DNA from: Isoetes taiwanensis
Lineage: Eukaryota > Streptophyta > Lycopodiopsida > Isoetales > Isoetaceae
Assembly (NCBI GenBank): GCA_021234155.1
Contig: JAJEKV010000008.1
Coordinates: 13,825,410-13,889,409 of the forward strand
DNA: 64,000 nt
Direction: 5' to 3'
In this document: positions 10,914 through 21,971 of the stretch, one piece after another
Layout: every line of letters starts with the position of its first letter
Position numbering within the stretch: position 1 is the first letter of the stretch
Program-made: the position numbers and the translations under genes
The notes under the pieces: generated by a model
Database searches by the model: none
What the model saw: only the letters and a program-made list of their open reading frames with translations
What the model was told of the DNA's origin: nothing

Positions 10914-13047
10914 ATTCAGATGTCAATATCCAAACATAAAAATTGGATTAAGGCTCTTTGAGGCTTTGAAGCCAAAATTTGTGAAAAGACTTCAGAAGAG
11001 ATACGTTGTTGCATCTAGCACATGCATGTCGAGTTTGTAAGGCAAACAATCAATACGATGAGAGGAGAATCCCACGAGCCCAATTGTAGATGTAAATGTG
11101 TTGTTTATGGACCAAGAGACACATATGCACACTTTCAATAAGTGTGAGTGAAACCTAGAGGTCCTTGATGTGTCCAACATGACGCGACACCTTGGCATAC
11201 GTCAAAATGTTTGCAAATGGATTGCACAAATTGTGGCGGAAATACTTCCTCAAATGTCCAAAGAAAAAAGTAATCTAAATAGGGTAGAGTAGAAAATTTT
11301 TGAAAAAGAACGTTTTATGTCTTTTAAGTCCTTGTCATCTTTTTATATGCTCCTCATACTTACTAAATCTGAACTGTTCTTGGTACTGCAGATGAAAGAG
11401 ACGTGAAGGATGTTGGTGGAAAACCAAATGAGAAGACCAAAGATGTCATGAAGCTGGTCTATAAGAACATTTCAGCACATGAATTTATGGAGCATGTAGA
11501 TACTGTAATAAAACAATTGATTCCTCATAATTACGTGACAAGTTGGCAAGGTAATCAATTCAGGGAGTGTTTGCAAACATTTTCAGAAGATGTTGTTGTC
11601 TCTGTCATTGACTATGCAAAGAATTATATTGTTAAGATTTACAGAGATTCAAATGCTGCATTGGAGGAACGATCAATGCTCTATACTGGTTCACGTATTA
11701 ACTTACATGCATGCAACAGTTGGGGAAGTTCCAAACATTACAATTTGTGACTGCAAGCTTATAGTGAAAGAGACTCGTTTTTATATGTCTGATGACCTGG
11801 AACATGACAGTCCATTCGTGCAGTATTGCCTTGCAAACTATATATCATCACAAAGTTATATCGTATTCGAAGCATGCTTTTTGGTCTGATGGGTGTGCAG
11901 CACAATTCAAGTCTTCCAGGGCATTTTATCATTTAGGAAGGTTTTTTGGAAGGAATGGAATTATACTTGAATGGAATTTCTTTGCATCATCACATGGAAA
12001 GGGTAAACGTGATGGTGCTAGGATTGTAATAAAAAGCATTCTCACAAGTGAGATGCGAGAACGGGATGGAATGCCACTATGGAATGCAGAGGAAACAGTA
12101 AGGTTCTTGATACGATACTTCAGAATGAAGAGGAGCTTGAAAGAAGATATTATCATCCGTTAAGCATAAAAATTCAATCAGTCAATAGAATTAACAATCA
12201 CATATGATATGCTCATGTAATAACTTTTTCATCTTCATGGTGTACAGGTACTTCAGGCTGATATATGAAGTTTGCAAGAAGTTATGTTATGATTGTAGTA
12301 CCTTGAAAGACGCTATCAAAGTTTACACTATGAGGACCATTTGTCAAAACAGGCCTACCAAGGTAGCTTACAAGTATTTGTCTTACTTTTGTAATAGTTG
12401 CTGGAAGGATATGTGGAATAAATGCAAGCATGTGAAGAGGCTAGGACATTATGCATATTCGGAGTTGAAGCCACTTATTATGGAGGAACATGGTCCTGTC
12501 GATGATGTTCAATATGAAGGTGATAATCAGTGGAAGGCAGAATTGGTAGAGGTTGGTGATAACTTTGCAAAGGGGGTTCACCATTTCTTACGTATAATTT
12601 ATCTGCATGCACGGGAAGGGATTTTTTTTTTTACCCATTTACATACACATAAATTTGGTAGGGGGTCCTTTTTTTTTAGAGTTATGGGTAATTTGAGTTG
12701 GGAGGTGTCAAAATTGGCTTCTTAAAATCCGCCCGAGTGGGCGACCCTTGAATGCAGGTGGTACCCCCTATATATGCACCCCCCTTGTAACTTTGTTGAC
12801 AATGCCGAGGCCAGCAATGAAGATAACTTAGATTTCTCGATTGTCAAGTGCACTGAACCAAAGCATATGGTAGATCATGCATTCAAGGATGTTTCGGGTT
12901 CAAAGTTCAATGCACAAGAGGTTATTGTAATAGGTAAATATTATAACTTCATTGATAAGGGTAGATATGAATTGTTAAGTCATATGCCTGATGTAAGTTG
13001 TTATTCCCATCTTGTTATTTGTGAAAAATGGAACTGCAAGCTGTTAT
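10914..13047 (+). pseudogene. SDGC/HGKG-family transposase-like gene, copy A
   Basis: Fragments in order: RFRCQYP then FEALKPKFVKRL (about 10914-10992); NTMRGES and NCRCKC (about 11055-11100); an acceptor at 11391; a block with FRECLQTF; YMSDDLEHDSPFVQYC (about 11782-11830); WSDGCAAQFKSSRAFYHLGRFF (about 11880-11946); WNFFASSHGKGKRDGA (about 11970-12020); then CNSCWKDMW (about 12400) and a C-terminal VGDNF...NAEASNED domain split by a 220-bp insertion. At least three frame changes are needed. The paired Asp-Gly motifs (SDG, then HGKG--DG) resemble an RNase-H-like nuclease core, which is inference. A homologous copy is at 43964-45690. I cannot name the superfamily. Confidence 0.65.
12568..12787 (+). 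mobile_element. hAT-like MITE, 220 bp, inserted in copy A
   Basis: It begins CAAAGGGGG and ends CCCCCCTTG, and is flanked by a perfect 8-bp duplication TAACTTTG (12560-12567 and 12788-12795). Removing the insert and one duplicate joins VGDNF to VDNAEASNED in one frame, matching the layout of the homologous copy at 45.5 kb. Eight-base duplications and CA...TG ends are hAT features. Confidence 0.85.
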
Positions 13048-13390
13048 AGGCGATGATTCAATGTACATGTTACCATTGGATTCTCATGTTTGCCCCCACT
13101 AGATTCTAAAACTTCAGAAAATGGAAAGAAACAAAGAAGGCAGAAACGAATTTTGATTACTGCGAGGAGGAAAGTAAAAGAAAGAATGAGGCCTGATTGT
13201 GAGAGGGAAGCAAATCCACAAATCATAGAACTGCTCAAGGCTTGAAAAGAAAGAACATAAGGTTTAGTAAAGAGAAAATGGTGGCCAAAAAGTGTTTCAA
13301 GTGATCTCTTTTGCTATGGGCTGCCACAATAAGTTTTGAGGATGAGGATGGGAATTTGAAAGATCCCATCGTCATGTATTGCATATATTG

Positions 13391-13638
13391 CCCGGGGGTT
13401 TCACCTACTATAAAGGTGATACGCCACGCATGCGTTAATGGGGTCAGCAAAAAACCCTCCGTATATGCCTTGTCCAACCTTCTAAACGCCCCTTCCCGTA
13501 TACATATTACCTTTGGATTCCCCCGAGGAAAACCCCTAGCAAGCCCCTATCCAGATTTATACATACGGTTTAGGGTAAAAAAACCCACCCCTTTCACTCA
13601 CATGGTATATACGCCTTAAACTATATGACATCCCCGGG
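13391..13638 (+). mobile_element. hAT-like MITE, 248 bp
   Basis: The ends are CCCGGGGGTTTCACC and ...GACATCCCCGGG, flanked by a perfect 8-bp duplication ATATATTG (13383-13390 and 13639-13646). The interior shares stretches with the 12568 insertion in inverse orientation (for example an ACGGGAAGGG box and an ATACATA box beside a short A/T-rich run), so both are probably one MITE family. Confidence 0.75.
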
Positions 13639-13660
13639 ATATATTGTTAATTCATGTACT

Positions 13661-14148
13661 ACACAAACCATTAACACACAACTGCCATTAACATTATTAA
13701 CACAAACCATTGTATTTGACACATTTAAATTAAAATCCCCTTAAACCCCCTTTGGTTTGGGTGCATATTCACGGGGGTTACTCAGAACGCAACAAGAGTG
13801 TTGGATGGGCATATTTGCCCTTTATTCCAAGATCTGGACCATTACATAGCGATCCTCGTTTGTGGGGTATGCATGTACAAGTTTTTGTATATCTTGTATA
13901 TTAAAGTTTGCAAAATACTATAAGGTTTGAGAGAATGTACTTAATGGTGTTAATTTTGTACATGTATTGTAAATTTTTGGGGCTCGCCCCCTCACGTAAC
14001 CCCGTGTGAATATGCACCCAAACCAAAGGGGGTTTAAGGGGGATTTTAATTTAAATGTGTCAAATACAATGGTTTGTGTTAATAATGTTAATGGCAGTTG
14101 TGTGTTAATGGTTTGTGTTAACTAAAAAAATTGGCCCCTTTGGGGCCT
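13661..14148 (-). repeat. Right terminal inverted repeat of element tA, internally palindromic
   Basis: Arms 13661-13781 and 13996-14118 are near-perfect inverted repeats of about 120 bp around a 214-bp spacer. Beyond the second arm an outer tail (to 14148) matches the outer tail of the left end of the element. By itself it could be annotated as a MITE. Confidence 0.75.
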
Positions 14149-14159
14149 TAAGGATGGTG

Positions 14160-17100
14160 TAGGGGTGCATGTAATATTGTGCATGGGTTTCCTTAGTGCA
14201 TGTAATATTGTGCATATAATATCTGTGCATGGAAATTCCTTAATGCATACAAATCATAATAGAAAATGGTAATAGAGCTAAAATCAAGCCATTACATTCG
14301 AAGTCCTAATATTAAGTGTGACATAATACCATGTAACACGAATGATTGGGGTGCTATAAAAGAAGATGCTTGAACTTTTCTTGAGAGCATTTATATTTCA
14401 TAATAATAAATGGAAGTGTGTTAAGTCTTGAAACTTAGTACTTCACAATCTTTTGAACCAAAATCTACATTTCTTCACATCTTTGGGACGTGATACTTTC
14501 CTCTGTTTGGCCAAAACATATTCTATCTCACCAAATCAAGATTGTTAAATATTGATGTTGATGTGAACTAAACCATCTGAATATTTCAGCATTTAAACTC
14601 TCCACAATTCCTAGTTGTAGATGATAAGAAAATTAAAATAACTATAAGTAGAGCAGTTCAAAAAAAAGCCACGCCCACCACTTGATGTTCATGTCCAACA
14701 TGGATATGCAGACCTTCAAAAATTAGAAAAAAAAATTAGAAGGCCCTGGTGAAAAATCCGTCTACTTACTTCCATTTTAAGCAATTTAGACCACTTCGAT
14801 TTGCCATTTTTCGACATAAAGGTTTTTTGCCCAAGGTTCATCACATCCGTGGTGCTCAATTCAAGGGCGATGTAAAACCGAACCAACATTTGCTTGAAAA
14901 TTCAGATTGGTAAACAAGCAACTAGCTTTTTAAAAGTAGTAGCAACATATGACCTCGATAGATCTGATCCTCCGGTAGAGCCATCAGTATAGCCGCATGC
15001 CGAAAAAGATATCACTCCGAACTTCGCTATTAAACAAAAGCTCCAGATTAGCAAGACCAAAGCGGACAATACCTAAAGCATGAACATAAAAGGGACAACC
15101 TTTCAACATAAACCGTGTCTGGATGAAGTCTCCCGATAGATAAATCTTTGGATGGCATTTCGCACATTCTCTCTTAAAACACATAGATTCTTCGGGTAGC
15201 CCAAACAACCATCATCCGCTATTAAATCGATTACCATGTTGAGGAAAAACAAGTGAATAAGAAAAACATAACATACCCATTAAATGACGGCACCACAATA
15301 TCCACTTTAGCAAAAATGTCGCTCAAATCAAATGGGGAAACAACCTCGCTGTTGTCCTTCTCTCTTGCTCTTCATTTGTAGTGATCTGTTGGCAAACATT
15401 TCAGTAGTAAGGCAACCTGAAGAATTCAAAAGAATTATAAATAAACAAGAAGTTGCTTAGGCACCCTTGCAGGCCCATCATCAAGGACCACGAACATTAA
15501 ACTCAGGTCTGCTGTAAAAGTAAGCTTGATATAGTCAGAAAGGTGCTTCCTAGTTACTTCAATACAGCTGCAAATTGGCTGTAAAGCCAGGGAGTTCACA
15601 ACTCCTCACTTCATCAAAATGCTGAAAGAGACTCGAAATGTGAGTGAAAGTTCTTCAATCAATCCCTTACCTTATTTGCGAGTAAGGCAGATAATCAACC
15701 ATCACTAGAGACCTCAATCCCGCAAAGAGAGCAACCAAATCTATGAAAAAAAGTGCATATGGAGCATTTCGTGAATCAGAAATCATAAAAGACTCAAATC
15801 CTCAACTAACCGATGGATAGAGGCCGGAAGCTAGAAACAGGAAGAGTTCACAACCAGAAAGACAAGGCAACCGGACCATTGCTTTAATGGCCACCGTAGC
15901 TGCTACCTACTTTACAGAGGCGGTTTAACCAGTCTAGTAGAAATAGGTTTGTGTGAACATATTTTCTATTATACCCGCGAAAGGAATAGACAACCGCATA
16001 AAACATGAGGCTGAAACAATACCGTGGATAGTAAAACTGTCGAAGTCTTCTTCATCTTCGTAAATCAAAATACAGGTAACCGGGCCAACTGTACTACGAG
16101 ACCTGCTTGAATCCGACCCACAAAACCACGCCCCCTGTTATAAGATCTGCCACCATTTTTTATGAAGAAGCTTTCTCTCCTGCAAACGACGATCTCTTTA
16201 AATGATAGCTAACATATTCACAGCCTGCAATCTTATCTTTGCAGATTTGCAAGCCCTGTTTCGTGCCCTAAAATGCTATCTACGAGGCTTGCATGTTCAC
16301 CCCCTAAAATAAAAAGAGGGCTTTTGTTGTGAGCCCTTGGATGTTGGACCATTAAAAAAAAAAAAGCTAAATCAACGACTAAGAAATGGTGCACTCTAGA
16401 TGTACGCATTAGTACATCCATTCGAATACGCCATGAAATCTTAGGAAAACCTTTGTGAAAAGCGTACAAAAACACAAAGAAAACCCCCTGTTATTATGCT
16501 ACATATTCAAGCTTGTCTTGATGCAGATGGATTTGATGCAAACACATCTGGATTCTATAGAATATTTGCATGTGCGTTCATGAGTTCAAGAATGTATGTT
16601 CAAGGAAGTTCAAGATTTAATAATTATTAGTATGGATGACGTCTCCACAATTCCCTTCTTTGTGTATTGCAGATTAAGAATTTTAGTTGGATTAAATTCT
16701 ATGGTAGAGGATTTTGAAAGCTCTTTAGCACATGGTTGTTAAACGAAGGAGTTGCATCTACATAGTTTATATCAAGTCTAATAAGAAATTATTTTGAATT
16801 GTGAAACTAATTGATGTGTGTAAGAGTGGAAGAAAAAGATAAATAGATCAAATGATTGAAGGACGTGATCTTGGATCTACTTGAAAAGAATTAACGCTTT
16901 TAAGGTTTTTAAAGGGCCATGTTATTTCCAGGTATTAAGGTTTTAAGGGCATGCTGATATTTAAGATATTAGATGAACTTGAAAAAGTTTGGTTTTGTAC
17001 CTGCAGATATAGATAAATTCAAGCACCGAAAAGTGAGAAGATAAAATAGAGATGAACTTATTCTATCCTAAGAATAGAATAGATAATTGATAGAAAATTT

Positions 17101-19285
17101 CGAGTTGCGCCTGGCCGGATCCGGGAGTTGAATAGTGTTGCAGCATAAAGGTGGCTTGCAGCTATCAAAACGAATGTAAATATAGAAAACAAATGTGGTT
17201 TCAATGCCCTTACATGGTGTTTCATTGATTGCCATGTGAATAGTGTTCACCTAAGATTGAGGTTAATGGTTTTGATGTCTTTTTTTTTTTAAGTTTATTA
17301 CTTGCAACTAGAATAGCCCCTTCACATTAAACTAGAATTGCAAAGCGAATTCCCAACAGTTTCCTTTTGGACAAAGCTTCTAGTGAGGATGCAAATCCTG
17401 AATTACTCAAAAGATTGAAGGTTAAGCATCGAAGGACATTAGAATGTTCCAGTATAATAAGGTCAAAGGATATCAGATGAAGAGACTGCGTTGCTTCCAA
17501 TTTTACATTAGGTAGAGTAAAGAAATATGATGCAAATATTATAGACGTTGAACATTACTATATATGAGACAAATATTGATACGAATACGGCAGCTTGAGG
17601 ATGTGGTCTTGGATGTCAGTCTTGGTGGACTAGCATGGGTGCGTAAGTTTGGCAAATTATTGTCAAGGCAAGGCAATTAAATGGCAAGGAAACCTTATAA
17701 TAGTTATAGTTACAAGAAATTTATCGTGGCGGCCAAGGCCGCCACGAACATTTCTTTGGTTCCTAGCCTATTCAATTGCATCCATTATAACCTTCCTAAC
17801 TTGTTCACTTAAATCCACTATCCAATGGTGAGAAATTCCCAATCAGAGAGCTAACTTCTGACCATTTCTTTTTGTTTAAACACGTGTAGTTAGACCCATT
17901 ATTAACTCCTAATCCATCTAACTTGGCTCATCTATAGGCTAGGAATGCTAGGACTACTTGATGTAGCAATTTGAACAGATAGCTAGAAAACATGCAGGAG
18001 TATTGAACCCCCACTATTGCCTCGTGTTTTTTGTACGTATGATAGATAGGTGCTATAGTCGATCACATGGTATTCCCACTATTGTCCGTCCTGCATTTTT
18101 TGTTTTCAACACCCCATGATAGTCAACTGCACCTTTGCACTTCGCGCGTCGGCACAATTTCCTCTGCCATGCAGGGGAAGTTCCCATTCTTGTATACATA
18201 ATATGTGCATTATTTTGTAGAAACATAACCAAAATTATGTCAAAACACATCAACACTCTTCAGTTGTCTAAAATCAACATCCATGTCATGAGCCGAATGC
18301 TAAAAGTAGCATATTCCCCTCCTATTGTTTATATACAATTAATATTGTTTGCTCATATGACCAACAGTGTGCTACCGTCCGTTATTAGGAAGATAGACCA
18401 ATGTTGATATATTTTGAAATAATTGATCTCCAAATATATTTGATCAATTGCAAAACTTTGAAGAATGCTGGACTGCTTCAATCACTAGGTGACCATCTAG
18501 AAGCAATAGAATCGAGCACATTATGCACTATCAAAACCCTTTGTATAAAGACAACTAAAAATATTGTGCACAATGTCCTATTTTTAAGGATAGAAGAAAA
18601 AATTATACCCAATGACGCAAAATAACTTCAAAAGCTTATCTAGTTTATCTACACAATGATGCTCGCAGTGAAGAAGAGATTCTGTATCCATGCATGTCTT
18701 CTTGGAATTGACACAACACTTTAACGTATATAAGACACACTCGTTAGATAAAAGAAAATGAGAATACAAATTGTGAATTCAAATATAAGGGAGTTCATAC
18801 ATCTCTCACACATCAGACCTTATTAGCAAAATGATGTCTAAAAAATGAACTCAGTGGAAAAGCTACGTGGCATATACAGTTTACTTCTGATGCCAATATA
18901 ATGCACTTGCTCAACTGACACAACTAAATCATATGGAAACCTATAAACCAAAAATGAAATTATGCAAACTAATATAGGGCATAAGACAGGACAAAGTGCA
19001 AAATTCGGCCAAACACCTGTACATATACTTGAGATTGTGTTTTCATATCCGCACTTCCTCATTGTAATGGATAACTTTACGGGATATTCAATCTTGTCAT
19101 CTTTATAATTATTAGAGTTTGTGGATAATTAATGCAATGTGTTATAGCCAGGTAATGTTAGAACTATTGTGCCTCATGCTTTCCGTTATGAAGCAGTATA
19201 TGACTTTATTCTTATGCATATTTTACCCCATTTTGCGACATGCATATGCATTTACATACAGAATTGAATGTTGTTTATTAAGACT
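14160..19285. other. 5-kb stretch without recognised gene
   Basis: No frame in this stretch shows a domain I know. The frame at 15208-14984 (minus) contains a Cys-rich segment (CFKRECAKC) but no identifiable family. The only structural feature seen is the hairpin at 17715-17755. Confidence 0.5.
17715..17755. repeat. Perfect-core hairpin
   Basis: CGTGGCGGCC is followed, after an AA loop, by GGCCGCCACG, and the outer arms AGAAAT and ATTTCT also pair, giving a stem of about 19 bp with one internal loop. It is much more GC-rich than its surroundings. It is likely a short foldback transposon remnant. Confidence 0.6.
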
Positions 19286-19289
19286 ATAG

Positions 19290-19493
19290 GTTTTAATGGC
19301 GGCGATTCCCTTCATTATACCAAACAAGCGTAGCCCTGGTGCGAAGCTTATGGATTGGGGTGGCTCCAAGCAACTCCCTTGGGACATAGTCCTTCTATTG
19401 GGTGGAGGTAATCCATTAGAAGATTTATTTGTAGACCTCATTTTCAGTTTTAGATAATATTGCCATTCTGCATTCAGGTTTTGCATTGGCTGA
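19290..19493 (+). pseudogene. SLC13-type dicarboxylate transporter exons (5' fragment of a broken gene)
   Basis: The first exon, 19290-19407, has an acceptor (CTATAG) and donor (GTAATC) and encodes VLMAAIPFIIPNKR, KLMDWGGSKQLPWDIV and LLLGGG, the region of tonoplast dicarboxylate/sodium-dicarboxylate transporters (DASS/SLC13) just before the GFALADG segment. A second exon starts at 19478 in the right phase (G-FALA) but homology stops after about five residues at 19493. In plants this family moves malate or other dicarboxylates across the vacuolar membrane. A matching downstream exon is at 26347-26523. No upstream exons were found. Confidence 0.75.
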
Positions 19494-19846
19494 GCCGAAA
19501 TAGATTCGGAAGCATCTGATTACTCGGATGGCTTTGCAGCAGACCCGAAGCATCTATCTGTAACAGGGAAAACCGTTTTAACATTTGCCACATCGCTAAA
19601 TTCAAGCCTGATGCAAGGCTCGCTATCAAATTTTGGCTCGCAGGACTTAACTTCGAACTTGCTAACAGGGGGTCTATTGCAACAAGAAATGATGCAAATC
19701 ATAAGGGCAATTGTTACCCAATCTATTCATGAGGTTCTGGCTGTAGCAGTTAAAGATATGATTATGGAGTTGAAAAGCACAATAGCAAGGGATGTTGAAT
19801 TCGAAATGGCTAAGTTCAACGAGGAGATCCAGAAAGACCTTGCTCA
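19494..19846 (+). other. Unrecognised open segment between transporter and copia fragments
   Basis: About 117 codons are open in a frame containing SDYSDGFAADP, TGGLLQQEMMQI and a helical, charged stretch (VEFEMAKFNEEIQKDL). It resembles a fragment of a retroelement Gag or a filler sequence but matches no family I know. It replaces the expected continuation of the transporter exon. Confidence 0.4.
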
Positions 19847-21580
19847 TTCCAATCTGCTCCATCTATTGTCCCACCTTCTCCTTTGTCTCCTACCATTATG
19901 CCACCTGAATTGCCTTCCTTACCTCCTCGCTCTACCCGAATTCGCAAAGCCCCTGTATGGGCAGAAGACTACTCCTTTCTCTCTCAAGTCCTTCCTATTG
20001 AGCCATACACATATCATCAAGCACTCCACAATCCACACAAAGATGCCTGGATTCAGGCTATGCAAGCGGAGATGAACTCCATTCATGAAGCTGGGACATG
20101 GTCTTTGGTACCTCGTCCAACTCACAGGCCTGTTATTTCTTGCAAGTGGGTGTATAAGCTCAAATACCATCCAAATGGGGACATTGCTCGTTTTAAAAGC
20201 AAGATTGGTAGCTCCATGGATTCAATCAAATAGAAGGTATTGACTTTGAAGAGAGGCGACGCCCTCGTAGCTTCGTATGGTATCAATTGAACCCTCCTTG
20301 CATATTTTGCTTCAAAACGTTATTTTGTCCATCAAATGGACGTTCAAAATGCCTTTTTAAATGGTGATCTCTTTGAAGAAGTTTATTTAGAACAGCTCCA
20401 AGGCTTTGTTCTGTGATTCGGATCAGGTTTGCCGTCTTCATAAAAGCTCTCTATGGCCTTCGACATGCTTGAGATCATGGTACACCCGGCTTGATCGGAC
20501 ACTTCACCAACTGGAATTTCAGCTAGCGTTGATGCAGATCCCTCAGTCTATTTTAAGCCTCAAGCCTTCCTTTCTCACTTTGTCCTTTGCTATGTTGATG
20601 ACCTCTTGATCATTGTTTGCCCTCGAATTTGATCTGAAAGCTTGCTTAAAGATCAACTTCACACTTTCTTTAAGATGAAAGATCTTGGAGAAATTCACTA
20701 TTTCCTTGGTCTTCAAATTGCTTATAACCGGACCCATCGGCCATCTTTCTCTCCACGAAACCAAATACATATCCGATATTCTTGCAAAATCCAAGCTTCT
20801 TGATTGCAATTCCGTGTCTACTCCTCTTGAATTTGGTCTTCACTTGCTCCCACGATGATCCACCTTGTTCCCCATCTCTTCAACACATCCATTCTCAATA
20901 CCGTAATCTCCTTGGAATGATCAATTTCTTTCTTTGTCTCTACTCGCCCGGACCTTGCTCTTCCCCTTTGCAAGCTTTCTCAATTCTCCAATGATCCTAA
21001 AACACCCATTGGCGCATCTCTCAAAAGGGTTCTTCGTTATTTAATGTGCACGCGGTTGATCATGGTCTCCATTATTACGCTAATTTCCACGATGTGCAAG
21101 GCTTTTGTGATGCCGGTAGGCGGCGACCATCACGATCGGAAGTCTGCCGGGCTATGTTTTCACTTTTGCGGTGGGCTATAAGCTGGAGTAGCGACAAGCG
21201 GTCTTGTGTTTCCTTATCCAAAGACCGAAGGCGTAGTATGTAGCACTATCACATGCTTCGGAGAGGCCATTTGGCTCCAACGTTTATGTCTTGAACTCAG
21301 CTCTCGATTCAAGTTCGACTCTTCTCCATGTGGATAACCAAGGAGCTATTGCCATTGCGCATAATCCGGTTCTTCATCGACCGGATCAAACATATTGATA
21401 TTCGGTATCATTTCATTCGTAATCTTGTTGAGATGGCACAATTCGTCTTCAATATTGTCCCTCTGAGATGAGATGCCCCGCCGACATGCTTACTAAAGCC
21501 CTTGCTCGCCTAAACATCTCAAATTTATTGCAGCCATTGGTTTGAGTGGGGTCCTGATTCTCTCACATCGCGAGTGGGGG
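19847..21580 (+). mobile_element. Truncated copy 1 of copia family cB (reverse transcriptase to RNase H)
   Basis: From 19847 to 21580 the sequence parallels 24321-26049 nearly base for base: linker rich in Pro/Leu, [29 protein letters not shown] region, RNase H and a polypurine tract GAGTGGGGG just before an LTR. The 5' half of the element is missing. It carries many more small indels than copy 2, so no pol frame survives. It shares its downstream LTR with copy 2. Confidence 0.9.
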
Positions 21581-21879
21581 TGTTGCAGATTGATCACGTG
21601 GTACGAGATATTTTACATTAGAGATATCTGATGTGAGAAAGAATCTCCAACAAACTAGTTACAACAAACTAGTTAGTTATTAGTTTCCTTATTTAGACAT
21701 GCAGTTTGTACCTGGATCTATTTAAATCCAGATCCTTCTTTAGATTAGTACGCTTTGTCTTGGAGTTTGTAGTCGCCTGATAATATCAGCCGACCTACCT
21801 TTGTGTTCTTGATATTCTATCAATATAGATCTGTTGTTCTTTCTTCCATCCGTCTCTCTCCATTTTTTCACTTGCATCA
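21581..21879 (+). repeat. 5' LTR of copy 2, also 3' LTR of copy 1
   Basis: It starts TGTTGCAGATTGATCACG and ends CACTTGCATCA. It differs from the 3' LTR mostly by small indels, for example near 21600-21640 and in a T-run near 21866. Confidence 0.92.
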
Positions 21880-21891
21880 GGTTATGGGCCC
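21880..21891 (+). other. Primer-binding site, initiator tRNA-Met anticodon region
   Basis: GGTTATGGGCCC directly abuts the LTR. It is complementary to GGGCCCAUAACC, the anticodon stem-loop of eukaryotic initiator tRNA-Met (CAU anticodon included), not to its 3' end. Drosophila copia and yeast Ty5 prime from a half-tRNA in this way. Confidence 0.8.
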
Positions 21892-21971
21892 GCGACCTAA
21901 TTCCTCTGCATAAGCCGTTTGCTTTCATTTTACTTTCTCCAAAACTTACTGTGTCTCTCTTTCTCTACTCG

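Larger units (their letters stand above)
10411..14148 (+). mobile_element. 3.7-kb inverted-repeat DNA element (element tA) with transposase-like gene
   Basis: The left end 10411-10799 and right end 13661-14148 are inverted copies of each other, about 85 percent identical by eye, and their outermost parts (GAGCCCGAAGGGCCC left, GGCCCCAAAGGGGCC right, each followed inward by AATTTTTTT) occur only at the outer borders. A TAA trinucleotide flanks both ends (10408-10410 and 14149-14151), possibly a 3-bp target duplication. The interior holds a degenerate gene of the SDGC/HGKG family. Alternatively, two inverted MITEs may happen to flank the gene. Confidence 0.6.
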
